Source of the DNA: Clostridium sp.
GTDB lineage: Bacteria > Bacillota > Clostridia > Lachnospirales > Lachnospiraceae
Reading direction: 5' to 3'
Length of the DNA: 64,000 nucleotides
Assembly: GCA_031275405.1 (NCBI GenBank)
Contig: JAISOV010000018.1
Location: forward strand, 1-64,000
How positions within the stretch are numbered: the stretch's first letter is position 1; each line of letters starts with the position of its first letter. The translations under genes were made by a program, and so were the position numbers. Below, piece by piece: positions 17,205-26,704 of the stretch. The notes beneath the pieces are model-generated. The model was not told the DNA's origin. It saw only the letters and a program-made list of their open reading frames with translations, and searched no databases.

Positions 17205-17253
17205 CCGCTTAGCCCTTTGCGTGCCGGAAGCGGGGGAAGGCTGATCTGCGTCC
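17205..17253. repeat. Dispersed ~49-bp repeat R2, copy 2
   Basis: CCGCTTAGCCCTTTGCGTGCCGGAAGCGGGGGAAGGCTGATCTGCGTCC. Confidence 0.75.
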
Positions 17254-17302
17254 CATCTCGGAAAGCGCCCCGCTTTCTTTGAGAAGCGCCCTTCTTCCAA
17301 AA

Positions 17303-18853
17303 TCACCCTACAGACGGCAGGATGGCCGCCGTCATGCCCTCCGCCAGTGTGCCGTAGGAAGTCAGGATGACCTGGGCAGCTTCCGCGATCCCCTCCCGGA
17401 TTTCCACATAAGTATCGGAAGAAATACCGCACACCACCGACTTGCGCGCCACTGCGCCTCCTTCTACCACATACAGGAAGTCGCCGTCCTTGTCGGCGTT
17501 CACCGCTTCCACCGGAACCAGCAGCACGCCTTTTGCCTCGTGGGTATGCACCTCGATCTTCGCGTCCAGTCCTAAGATGATCCTGTCGTCCGGGTTCAGG
17601 ATGGTGATCTCGACGTCCACCATAGGAGTCCCCGAAGTGTTCACGGCCGCCATGCGGTTGATCTTGCTGACTTCCCCCTCATAGGCATTCCCGGAAATCA
17701 CGATGTCCGCTTTCTGCCCGATTTCCAGTTTTTCTAAGTCATATCTGGAAGCGGCAAACTTTACGCGCAGGTTCCGGCTGTCCGCCAGCGTCAGAAGCTG
17801 GACGCCGCCGGTCACAGTGGCTCCCTCGACCGCCGAGAGATTCATGACCACGCCGTCGAATTCCGCGACCACGCCTTTTTGGGCTTTCTCGTAGTTGTCT
17901 GCCGTTTCCTGATAAGCCAGCCGCGCCAGTTCCTGATTCGCCGCGTACTGCTCCTGCTGATAGGCATCCAGCACCATGGTCTCACTGGACGACTTCTGGC
18001 TTTCCATCCGGGCTTTATACGTTTCGTACTCCGCAAGCAGCTCCGTCACCCGGGTGATCTCCTGGTTCATCTCCCGCTCGTACTGCGTGGAGGAAGAGGA
18101 GGCAAGCTGCTGCTGATAGTTGTTGTTGAGGATGGCTCCCGCTATGCCGCTGAGTTCCTGCTGTAACCGCGTCAAGGTTTCCTGCTCCTCCCCGCTCAAA
18201 CTTCCTTTGGACTGTAACGCCGTGATCTCCCTCTGCTTGCTGTTCTGGCTCTGCGCCAGGGAATTGCCCTGCGCCATCAGGGCTTCCGTATTTTCCCGTT
18301 TCTTGGTACTGAGCTGATCCTGCAGCTGCTGGAGATAATTCTTGTTGTCCGCGATCTGCTGTTTCAGAACCGCCAGATTGGCGTCGGCTTCCCGCAGCTT
18401 CGCCTGGCTGTCGGAACTGTTTTTCAGCGTGCTCTGGTAGGAGCTGGAGCTGGCTTCCTGCTGCAGGCCGGCTTCCCGCAGGGATTTCTCCATCCATTCC
18501 ATATTATAGGTGATCAGCACGTCGCCGCTTTTTACGCTGTCTCCCGCCGCCGCGTTGATCTCTCCCAGTATGCCGCTCACCGGGGCGAAATAGACTTTCT
18601 GCTCCTTGCTGACCACCGTGCCGCTGGTCGCCACCGTCTCTTCCACATCCCCGAAAATGGGCGCCGTCACCTCCACGACCGCCGTTTCCGCCCCCCCGCC
18701 GCCGCAGGCGAACAGGCGCACCGCCAGCAGCACGACCAGAAGAAGCACGGCGAGGATGATCCACGTCCTACGTCTCATGTTTTTCTTTTTCCTGCGCGGG
18801 AGGCTTCCCGCAGGAGCCGCCGCGACTGCCGTATCCCTCTGATTCTTTTTCAT
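17303..18853 (-). CDS. MacA/HlyD-like periplasmic adaptor subunit
   Basis: N-terminal TM, biotinyl-lipoyl-like segments, long coiled coil, YEGEVSKINRMAAVNTSGTPMVDVEITI. Confidence 0.9.
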   Translation of the reverse strand: MKKNQRDTAVAAAPAGSLPRRKKKNMRRRTWIILAVLLLVVLLAVRLFACGGGGAETAVVEVTAPIFGDVEETVATSGTVVSKEQKVYFAPVSGILGEINAAAGDSVKSGDVLITYNMEWMEKSLREAGLQQEASSSSYQSTLKNSSDSQAKLREADANLAVLKQQIADNKNYLQQLQDQLSTKKRENTEALMAQGNSLAQSQNSKQREITALQSKGSLSGEEQETLTRLQQELSGIAGAILNNNYQQQLASSSSTQYEREMNQEITRVTELLAEYETYKARMESQKSSSETMVLDAYQQEQYAANQELARLAYQETADNYEKAQKGVVAEFDGVVMNLSAVEGATVTGGVQLLTLADSRNLRVKFAASRYDLEKLEIGQKADIVISGNAYEGEVSKINRMAAVNTSGTPMVDVEITILNPDDRIILGLDAKIEVHTHEAKGVLLVPVEAVNADKDGDFLYVVEGGAVARKSVVCGISSDTYVEIREGIAEAAQVILTSYGTLAEGMTAAILPSVG

Positions 18854-18931
18854 TTTTATGACCCCGCTCCTTCCACCCGCCACTTTTTATCCTCTTTCTA
18901 TGGGCTTTTGATTTGCAGGCTTTCCAAATCC

Positions 18932-18959
18932 GGAGACTTTGTGCTACGTACAAAGCTCC
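18932..18959. repeat. Palindromic hairpin repeat R4, copy 1
   Basis: GGAGACTTTGTGCTACGTACAAAGCTCC; related copy at 63057-63084. Confidence 0.75.
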
Positions 18960-19039
18960 GTCCTCTCAAAAAATCGGCCTGTTTTTTCTTTCCGCCGCCT
19001 GCTTTCCGGGAAGCATACCAGAGGCTCCCCGGCCTTTTG

Positions 19040-19768
19040 TTATGTTTCCGGCGGGGCGGAAACGCCCGGCCCCGGCGCGGTTTCCCGCTGGCCGGAATCC
19101 TGCTCTACCCTGCCGTCACGGATCTTGATGATACGTTTGGTCTGGGCGGCGATTTCGCCGCTATGGGTGATGATGATCACCGTATGTCCGCCTTCGTGCA
19201 GCCCTTTCAGGATCTGCATGATTTCCCTGCTGGAACCGGAATCCAGGTTTCCCGTAGGCTCATCCGCCAGGATCACCGGCGGCGCCTGGGCGATGGCTCT
19301 GGCGATGGCCACCCGCTGCTGCTGGCCGCCCGACATTTCTGACGGCTTATGCTTCATACGATCCCCCAGCCCCACCTTTTCCAATGCCTGCTCGGCCATC
19401 CGCCGCCGTTTTGTTTTGGAAATGCCCCGGTAGATCAGCGGCAGCTCCACGTTTTCCAGTGCCGACAGGTTCTGGATCAGGTTGAACCCTTGGAAAACAA
19501 ATCCGATCTCGCGGTTGCGGATGTCGGAAAGCTCGTTGTCGTCCAGATCCGACACATCCTGCCCGTGCAGCAGATAAGTGCCGCTGGTAGGGACGTCCAG
19601 ACAGCCCAGCATATTCATCAGCGTCGATTTCCCGCTGCCGGACTGGCCGATGATCGCTACGAACTCGCCCTCCTGAATCGTGACGCATACATGATCCAAG
19701 GCCCGCACTTCGTTTTCCCCCGGATGATAGACCTTGCAGATGTCCTTGACCTCCACTAGCGCATTCAT
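19040..19768 (-). CDS. ABC transporter ATP-binding protein (MacB/LolD type)
   Basis: Walker [14 protein letters not shown], signature [15 protein letters not shown], Walker [16 protein letters not shown]. Confidence 0.96.
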   Translation of the reverse strand: MNALVEVKDICKVYHPGENEVRALDHVCVTIQEGEFVAIIGQSGSGKSTLMNMLGCLDVPTSGTYLLHGQDVSDLDDNELSDIRNREIGFVFQGFNLIQNLSALENVELPLIYRGISKTKRRRMAEQALEKVGLGDRMKHKPSEMSGGQQQRVAIARAIAQAPPVILADEPTGNLDSGSSREIMQILKGLHEGGHTVIIITHSGEIAAQTKRIIKIRDGRVEQDSGQRETAPGPGVSAPPET

Positions 19769-19811
19769 TCTGAATGACCACCCTTTCCAGGAACCTTGGG
19801 AGGCTGAAGGT

Positions 19812-20858
19812 TTATGCGGAAGGTTTCTTCCTCCCTTTCAGCCTTGCCCCTTTTTGTAACATTGTATTAGTCGCATGATACAGTAGCGCGAAAAGGATGT
19901 CAATAGGAATTTTCAAATTTGTTTTTTTTTCATAATCCGGTAATCTATCGTTCATTTTTGGAAGCGCGCCGGAGCGGGGCAAGGGCGGCAAAGCCGGAAC
20001 GCGCGCCCGACGGACGCGGGAAATGATCCCCTGACGAAAAGTCCGCGTCCGCGGACTTTTCCGGTATTTGTTTTCAGGCCGCCGGCTGTTTTCAGGCCGC
20101 CCGGCTGTTTTCAGGACAGGGCTTAGGCGTTTGTAGAGCAGGAGCGTCAGCGCGGAAACGAAAGCGCCTTTGAGCAGATTGAACGGCGCCACCACAAGGC
20201 ACGCAAACGTCGCCATATCGGTGATCGCCGGGTTGAGAGCGGTACCCATGGCGATAATATTTTCCAGCGGCCATCCGTAAAGCCTGGCAAACGCGGGAAG
20301 CAGATAGACGGCGTTAAAAACCGTACCGAAAAAGGTCATGCACAAAGTTCCCGTCACCAAGGCAAGCCTTGCCTGCTTCTTGGTTTTGGAGATCTCATAA
20401 AAAACGGAAGCCGGGAGAAGAAAGCTGCAGCCTACCGTAAAGTTGGCAAGTTCGCCGACAAAAGCGGTCTCCGTGCCGTCCATCAAAAGATTCAGGAGGA
20501 TCTTGCCCAGCTCCGTCATCACTCCCGCCACAGGCCCGAACGCAAACGCTGTAATCAGGATGGGAAGCTCGCTGATGTCCAGCTGATAAAAGCCCGGAAA
20601 AAAGGGAAGCGGAAACTCAAACAGCATGAAGATGACAGAAATGGCACAGGAAAGGCCGATTGTGGTAAGCTTACGGATATTCCATTTTTTTTCAGATCTC
20701 CCCGCTCCGGGCGTCTTTTCCCCGGGAAGCTTTCTCCTTTGGAACCTGCGGAGCAGGTACTCCGCCAGATACGCCGCCAGAAAGAACGCCGCCACCACCC
20801 CCAGGAACGCTGAAACGAACAGCGCGTTTTCCGTAACACTCGTTATGATACTTTTCAT
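19812..20858 (-). CDS. ribU: ECF transporter S component, riboflavin-specific (RibU)
   Basis: LPFFPGFYQLDISELPILITAFAFGPVAGVMTELGKILLNLL; downstream of an FMN riboswitch. Confidence 0.9.
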   Translation of the reverse strand: MKSIITSVTENALFVSAFLGVVAAFFLAAYLAEYLLRRFQRRKLPGEKTPGAGRSEKKWNIRKLTTIGLSCAISVIFMLFEFPLPFFPGFYQLDISELPILITAFAFGPVAGVMTELGKILLNLLMDGTETAFVGELANFTVGCSFLLPASVFYEISKTKKQARLALVTGTLCMTFFGTVFNAVYLLPAFARLYGWPLENIIAMGTALNPAITDMATFACLVVAPFNLLKGAFVSALTLLLYKRLSPVLKTAGRPENSRRPENKYRKSPRTRTFRQGIISRVRRARVPALPPLPRSGALPKMNDRLPDYEKKTNLKIPIDILFALLYHATNTMLQKGARLKGRKKPSA

Positions 20859-20916
20859 GATTTTCCTCCTATCTGTCCGCTTTAGCCTGTAAAGCGTCCT
20901 TTGCGGATACACATGC

Positions 20917-20948
20917 AAAAACCCCCCGAACGGATCCATTCGGAGGGC
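20917..20948 (-). terminator. Intrinsic terminator between the FMN aptamer and ribU (probable expression platform)
   Basis: Minus strand CCCTCCGAATGGATCCGTTCGGGGGGTTTTT. Confidence 0.8.
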
Positions 20949-21031
20949 GACGGAAAAAATATAGACGGCAAGATACGATACCGGATTCTCCGGATATTCC
21001 ATCTTATTTCTTGCCTTCCCCTATCTTCTTC

Positions 21032-21173
21032 CATCCAGACTTTTACTGTTGGTTCCGGATTTTCACCGGATCAGCCGTCTGTATGCCGGTACGCCATGAC
21101 CCTGCGCCGACCACAGACGGGTTGCGGACTGTTCTCACCGCCAGTAGGGATTTGCACCCGTCCCCGAAGATTC
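21032..21173 (-). ncRNA. FMN riboswitch (RFN element)
   Basis: Minus strand AATCTTCGGGGACGGGTGCAAATCCCTACTGGCGGT ... CGGAACCAACAGTAAAAGTCTGGATGG. Confidence 0.95.
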
Positions 21174-21221
21174 TCTTCTTCCTCTTGCCGGAAGCCGCTT
21201 CGCAGCTTCCGGTTAAGCTGT

Positions 21222-21250
21222 ATTATAAGCGCTTCATTTCCCGCTGTCAA
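21222..21250 (-). promoter_or_regulatory. Consensus sigma-70-type promoter for ribU
   Basis: Minus strand TTGACA - 17 bp - TATAAT. Confidence 0.85.
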
Positions 21251-21268
21251 TACCGTTTTCAACAATTT

Positions 21269-21782
21269 ACTGCTTCCAGACGGCTACTGTTTTCAGACGG
21301 CTGCCGCTTCCAACGGTTGACTGCTTCCGGACGGCTGCCGCTTCTAACGGTTACTGCTTCCGGACGGCTGCCGCCTCCAACGGTTGACTGCTTCCGGACG
21401 GCTGCCGCTTCCAACGGTTGACTGCTTCCAGCCAGCCGCCGCCTCCAACGGTTGACTGCTTCCGGACGGCTGCCGCCGCCAACGGTCACTGCTTCCAGTC
21501 GGCTGCCGCCGCCAACGGCTACTGCTTCCGGACGGCTGCCGCCTCCAACGGTTGACTGCTTCCAGCCAGCCGCCGCCTCCAACGGTTGACTGCTTCCAGT
21601 CGGCTGCCGCCGCCAACGGTCACTGCTTCCAGTCGGCTGCCGCCGCCAACGGTCACTGCTTCCAGTCGGCTGCCGCCGTCAACGGTCACTGCTTCCAGTC
21701 GGCTGCCGCCGCCAACGGTCACTGCTTCCAGTCGGCTGCCGCCGTCAACGGTCACTGCTTCCAACGGTTGACTGCTTCCAGC
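21269..21782. repeat. 33/34-bp minisatellite, about 13 full units plus partial units
   Basis: CTGCTTCC(GGA/AGT/AGC)CGGCTGCCGCCxCCAACGGT(CA/TGA) tandemly repeated between tex and the ribU promoter. Confidence 0.96.
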
Positions 21783-21885
21783 AGCCGATCACCTTCCGCA
21801 GGGTCGGCGAAATGGCATAAAGTCCACGCAGCAGCTTTTCCGGAGACCGTCAGCTGCCCCTGCTAAGCAGGAACGCTTACCGTCT

Positions 21886-24165
21886 TCAACGTTTCTTCAT
21901 CGTCAGCGCGATCCGCTTCTTGGCCGTATCCACCTCCAGCACCTGAACTTCCACAATATCTCCGACACTGACGGCTTCCAAGGGATGTCTGATAAAGCGT
22001 TCCGTCATCTGGGAGATATGCACCAGGCCATCCTGGTGGACACCGATGTCCACAAAAGCGCCGAAGTCGATCACATTGCGCACGGTTCCTTTCAGGACCA
22101 TCCCCGGCTTCAGGTCTTTCATCTCCAGGACGTCGCTGCGCAGGATCGGCCCGGGCATATCGTCCCTTGGATCGCGGGCGGGCTTTTCCAGCTCTTTCAA
22201 AATATCACTCAAAGTGATCTCCCCGATTCCCAGTTCCTCGGCCAGCCGTTTCCTGCTCGGGATCCGCCGTTCCAGACTGACTGCCGCCTGCCCGCCTGCC
22301 GTATTTGCGCTGGTCGTCCGCCCGCCTGCCGTCTTTGCGCCCGCCGCTTTTTTCTGCGCTTCCCGGACGTCCGCCATGGTCAGCCCCAGTCTGTCCAGCA
22401 GCTTTCTGGCCGCCTCGTAGGATTCGGGATGTATGCCCGTGGCGTCCAGAGGATTTTCCCCGTCCGAAACGCGCAGGAACCCGGCGCACTGCTCAAAAGC
22501 CTTGGGGCCTAGTTTCGCGACCTCCAGCAGCTGTCTCCGGCTGCGGAACCGCCCGTTCGCTTCCCGGTACTCCACGATATTTTTCGCCACCGCTTTGCTG
22601 AGACCGGAAACATATCCCAGCAGAGAGACGGACGCCGTGTTCAGATCCACCCCGACTTTGTTCACGCTGTCCTCCACCACTCCGTTCAGGGCCTGGCCGA
22701 GCTTCTTTTGGTTCATATCGTGTTGATACTGCCCCACGCCGATGGACTTCGGGTCGATCTTGACCAGTTCCGCCAAAGGATCCTGCAACCGCCGGGCAAT
22801 GGAAACAGCGCTTCTCTGCCCCACGTCAAGCCCGGGAAATTCCTCCGTCGCCAGTTTGCTGGCGGAATAGACGGACGCTCCGGCTTCGTTGACAATCACA
22901 TAGGAAACCGGTCTGTCCAGTTCTTTTAACAGTTCCGTGATGACCTGTTCCGACTCTCTGGACGCCGTTCCGTTCCCGAGGGAAATCAGATCCACCCGGT
23001 GTCTCCGGATGAGTTGTTTCAGCTCCGCCTTGGACTCTTTCACTTTATTCTGGGGGGCGGTGGGGAAAATGACCGTGGTATCCAGCACTTTACCCGTAGG
23101 ATCTACCACCGCCAGTTTGCAGCCGGTACGGAACGCGGGATCCCAGCCCAGTACCACTTTCCCCGCGACGGGGGGCTGGAGCAGCAGCTGCGCCAGATTT
23201 TTGCCGAAGACGGCGATGGCTCCGTCCTGCGCTTTTTCCGTCAATTCATTGCGGATTTCCCGTTCAATAGCAGGCGCTATCAATCGCTCGTAGCTGTCCT
23301 GTACGACTTCTTTGAGTACCGGCACAGTAAAGGGGTTGTCGCGGGTGATCAGCTTCGTCTCCAGGAAGCGCAGGATACGCTCCACAGGCGGGTTCAGCCT
23401 GACGGTCAGGATCTTTTCCGCTTCTCCCCGGTTCAGCGCAAGCACCCGGTGGCCGGCGATCTTTTTCAGCAATTCTTCAAACTGATAATACATCTCATAT
23501 ACGCCGCTTTTGAGCTTCTCCTTGGAAGCGTCCTTCCCCTCCCGCTTCCCGTCTCCGGCTTCCTGGGAAACGCCTTTCCCTCCGTTCCTGGCGGCGCTGG
23601 AAATCGTGCCTTCCGCCATGGTGGCATTGCGGATAAAAAGCCGATCATCCGCTTCGTCGGAGATGTTTTCCGCCAGAATATCTTTTGCCCCTTGCAGGGC
23701 ATCCGTAACAAGCGTTATTTCTTTTTCTTCCGACAGATACTTCGCCGCTTCTTCCTCTAAGGGGAGCCGGGTGTTCTGTTCCAGGATAAACCTGGCCAGC
23801 CCCTCCAGGCCTTTTTCCCTTGCCACGCTTGCCCGGGTCTTGCGCTTGGGGCGGTATGGGCGGTACAGGTCATCCACCACGACCAGCGTCGGAGCTTCCT
23901 GTATTTTCCTTTTCAATTCCTCCGTGAGCTTCCCCTGCTCTTCCAGGCTGCCGAGTACCTGGGCTTTTTTTTCCTCCAGGCCGCGCAGATAATTCAGGCG
24001 TTCCGCCAAGTCGCGCAGCTGCTCATCGTTCAGAGCGCCGGTCGCCTCTTTCCGGTAACGGGAGAGGAACGGAATGGTGTTCCCCTCGTCCATCAGCTTC
24101 ACGGCAGCTTCCACCTGCCATTTCCCTACGTTCAGTTCCTCTTTCAGTTGCTGTAAAATATCCAT
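21886..24165 (-). CDS. tex: Tex-family RNA-binding transcription accessory protein
   Basis: Tex N-terminal and YqgF-like regions; C-terminal S1 domain (GMVLKGTVRNVIDFGAFVDIGVHQDGLVHISQM). Confidence 0.96.
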   Translation of the reverse strand: MDILQQLKEELNVGKWQVEAAVKLMDEGNTIPFLSRYRKEATGALNDEQLRDLAERLNYLRGLEEKKAQVLGSLEEQGKLTEELKRKIQEAPTLVVVDDLYRPYRPKRKTRASVAREKGLEGLARFILEQNTRLPLEEEAAKYLSEEKEITLVTDALQGAKDILAENISDEADDRLFIRNATMAEGTISSAARNGGKGVSQEAGDGKREGKDASKEKLKSGVYEMYYQFEELLKKIAGHRVLALNRGEAEKILTVRLNPPVERILRFLETKLITRDNPFTVPVLKEVVQDSYERLIAPAIEREIRNELTEKAQDGAIAVFGKNLAQLLLQPPVAGKVVLGWDPAFRTGCKLAVVDPTGKVLDTTVIFPTAPQNKVKESKAELKQLIRRHRVDLISLGNGTASRESEQVITELLKELDRPVSYVIVNEAGASVYSASKLATEEFPGLDVGQRSAVSIARRLQDPLAELVKIDPKSIGVGQYQHDMNQKKLGQALNGVVEDSVNKVGVDLNTASVSLLGYVSGLSKAVAKNIVEYREANGRFRSRRQLLEVAKLGPKAFEQCAGFLRVSDGENPLDATGIHPESYEAARKLLDRLGLTMADVREAQKKAAGAKTAGGRTTSANTAGGQAAVSLERRIPSRKRLAEELGIGEITLSDILKELEKPARDPRDDMPGPILRSDVLEMKDLKPGMVLKGTVRNVIDFGAFVDIGVHQDGLVHISQMTERFIRHPLEAVSVGDIVEVQVLEVDTAKKRIALTMKKR

Positions 24166-24441
24166 ATGAGTCCTTTCTTTCCGTTACGAGTCCTTTCTTT
24201 CCGTTGGGTATGCAGGCGGCGCCTGGCTTGCAGACAGCCTTTGTAAAATCGGTTCTTTTTATGATTATAGCGTCAAGCCGCTCTATTTTTCAAGCGCGGA
24301 CGGGAGGAATTTTTTTGCCGAACATTTTTCGGAAAGTCGGAAGCAAATGTTTGCATATTCCACGGGAAGGTGATATGATAGGACTATTCAGACAGGGATC
24401 TACCGAAAAGTCAATTTTATTGTGAGGATAGCATAGTATTT

Positions 24442-24900
24442 ATGGATCATAGTAACCATTCGGACAAAGACCTCTGGACTTACCGGGATTCCAGCAAGAG
24501 TCCTTATTACAACCAGCCGACCTTTGATCCTCACAAGAAGGACGCTTTTTCCATCGCTTCCTTGGTTCTGGGGATCCTGGCTCTGCTCTTTGCCTGTACG
24601 GTTTTTCTGCCGATTCCGCTGGGGTCGCTGGGGATTCTTTTTGCGGTGCTTTCGTTTCGCAGGAAGCGCCCGTTTCCGCCGTTTGCCTTGGCCGGGAGCC
24701 TGCTTTCCGGAATCGCGCTGGCTCTGTCGGCAGCGCTGATTGTTTCTTCCTTGGCCATGCTGCCGAAGATGCTCCAGGAGGAAGCTTACCGCCGGCAGCT
24801 GGATCTGCTGTCCGAACAGCTCTACGGGCAGGATTTTGAAACTATGCTGGAGAAGGTTTATGATTTTGATATAGGGCAGTATTTAGAAGAACCCGAATAA
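24442..24900 (+). CDS. DUF4190-like small membrane protein
   Basis: KDAFSIASLVLGILALLFACTVFLPIPLGSLGILFAVLSFRRK. Confidence 0.7.
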   Translation: MDHSNHSDKDLWTYRDSSKSPYYNQPTFDPHKKDAFSIASLVLGILALLFACTVFLPIPLGSLGILFAVLSFRRKRPFPPFALAGSLLSGIALALSAALIVSSLAMLPKMLQEEAYRRQLDLLSEQLYGQDFETMLEKVYDFDIGQYLEEPE

Positions 24901-25090
24901 GACCGGTCATACAAGGGGCAGGAATCGCTTTTGATCCTCCAATAACGGATCCAGGGAACGCGCCTTTTACCGAAAGCCGCTCCGCGGCTGATTTGTCCTG
25001 TGGACTGTGTGATCCGGGAACTTGAAGCTGCGTTATGTCAGAAGTATCCGAAACTTGATTTTCATGGTATCTTTTAGGAGGGCTTTCGGT

Positions 25091-25777
25091 ATGGCAAGTT
25101 CTTTTTCGCCCGTTACGAATTTCTCATATGCCAGGAGCGCCTACGACAGGAATCTTTCCGGCGGCGGCGCCTTTTCCGGAACGACGTCCGCGCAAGACAT
25201 AAGCCTTGGCATGGATGTTTCCGGCGGCGCAAGCTTCGGCGCCGCGTCCGCTCAGGACATAAGCCCCGGCGTCAGCCTTTCCGGCGGTACGAATCCGCTC
25301 GGCGGCGCGTCCTCCGCAGGCGCAAAAACAGCCGACGCCGCGAAGCCCTCCGCGACCGGCGCGGCCGCCGTATCCGGCAAGGGGGATCTTCGCGCTCCCG
25401 CAGCCACGGACGAGGAACGGGATCGGGAATGCCAGACCTGCAAGAACCGGAAATATCAGGACGGCTCAGATGAGATGGTCTCCTTCAAAAGCCCCGCCCA
25501 CATTGACCCGCAGTTTGCCGGCGGCGCGGTACGCGCCCATGAGCAGGAGCATGTCAGCAACGCTTACACGAAAGCCGCCGAAAAGGGCGGGAAAGTCCTG
25601 TCCGCCGCCGTGACCATCCACATGGCAGTCTGCCCGGAATGCGGACGTTCTTTCGTTTCCGGCGGAACGACCCATACCAAGATCCAGTATCCGAACGAGA
25701 AGAACCCTTACCAGAAGCACCGCAAGGCCACGGACTTTATCAAATATGGCGGCAGGAATGCCGATTATGGCGTATAG
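25091..25777 (+). CDS. SprA-related putative metalloprotease
   Basis: ECQTCKNRKYQDGSDEMVSFKSPAHIDPQFAGGAVRAHEQEHVSNAYTKA; HEQEH motif; AGGAGG RBS upstream of ATG 25091. Confidence 0.75.
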   Translation: MASSFSPVTNFSYARSAYDRNLSGGGAFSGTTSAQDISLGMDVSGGASFGAASAQDISPGVSLSGGTNPLGGASSAGAKTADAAKPSATGAAAVSGKGDLRAPAATDEERDRECQTCKNRKYQDGSDEMVSFKSPAHIDPQFAGGAVRAHEQEHVSNAYTKAAEKGGKVLSAAVTIHMAVCPECGRSFVSGGTTHTKIQYPNEKNPYQKHRKATDFIKYGGRNADYGV

Positions 25778-25794
25778 GCAGGGCAGCATATCAC

Positions 25795-25895
25795 TTCCCG
25801 GAAGCTGCGGAGCAGCTTTCGGGAACAGGCGCTGTCCTTCGCCGTGAACCGATTACGTGAACCGATTATCAGAAACTGTCCTCGCTTTCCGTAAT
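25795..25895. repeat. Three-hairpin dispersed element, copy C (diverged)
   Basis: TTCCCGGAAGCTGCGGAGCAGCTTTCGGGAA, GGCG..CGCC, ATTATCAGAAACTGTCCTCGCTTTCCGTAAT. Confidence 0.6.
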
Positions 25896-25949
25896 ATCAT
25901 GGCTGAATGCAACATCACGCGGAAAGAAGGAACCTCGAACAGGAGTACA

Positions 25950-26681
25950 ATGACCAGATACCAGAGCAACGCACAATTAAAGACCCTCGCAAAAGACAGG
26001 CTTACGAATCATTACCGGACTGCGGTGACGGTTTTTTTCCTTGCATGGCTGATTCAGTTTGTCTCCTCCGAAACGGCGGAAAGGCTGGTTCCCTCTACGA
26101 CAGTGCCTGGCACCGCCTTGTTTCTATGCCTGTCTTTCGCCGTCTCCGTGGCAGCGGGCGTACTGGACGCGGGAATTTCCTGCTTTTTCTTGCATCTTGC
26201 CTGTGGGCGGCCCTGCTCCCTTACAGCCTTATTTTACGGTTTCCGGGAACAGGCGGACAAGGCCCTGTCCCTTTCTTTCGTCTCAGGCTCGCTTCGGCTC
26301 GTCTGCTTTACGCCCTGGCGGCTCGTGTTCCGGCAGTATCTCCTGAGCCGCGCGCCCGGCTTTCTGTGGCTTACGCTGGCCTGCCTGGCCGCCGGGCTGT
26401 TCGTTTATGTGCCTTTCTCCCTGATGTTCTCCCAGTCTTTCTACCTCATGCTGGACTTTCCCGGCTGCGGCGCGGTACAGATCCTGAAAATGAGCGCCCG
26501 GATCATGAAAGGACACAAGAAAAGGCTGCTGTGCCTGGAGGCGGGCTTCCTCCCCTTAATGCTCCTCGGCTTCCTCAGCCTCGGGTTCGGCTTCCTGTGG
26601 CTCCTGCCTTACCGGCAGATGGCAAGGACTTTCTTCTTCTTGGACGTCATGGCTCCCGACCGGCCCGACTCCCATGTTTGA
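25950..26681 (+). CDS. DUF975-like multi-pass membrane protein
   Basis: YQSNAQLKTLAKDRL N-terminus, ILKMSARIMKGHKKRL segment, multiple TM helices. Confidence 0.65.
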   Translation: MTRYQSNAQLKTLAKDRLTNHYRTAVTVFFLAWLIQFVSSETAERLVPSTTVPGTALFLCLSFAVSVAAGVLDAGISCFFLHLACGRPCSLTALFYGFREQADKALSLSFVSGSLRLVCFTPWRLVFRQYLLSRAPGFLWLTLACLAAGLFVYVPFSLMFSQSFYLMLDFPGCGAVQILKMSARIMKGHKKRLLCLEAGFLPLMLLGFLSLGFGFLWLLPYRQMARTFFFLDVMAPDRPDSHV

Positions 26682-26704
26682 CCATCCGGCACAGGCGCAA
26701 GGCG

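Noticed and set aside
21269-21782. 33/34-bp array considered as a CRISPR
   Set aside because: Units are head-to-tail with no unique spacers and no cas genes nearby.
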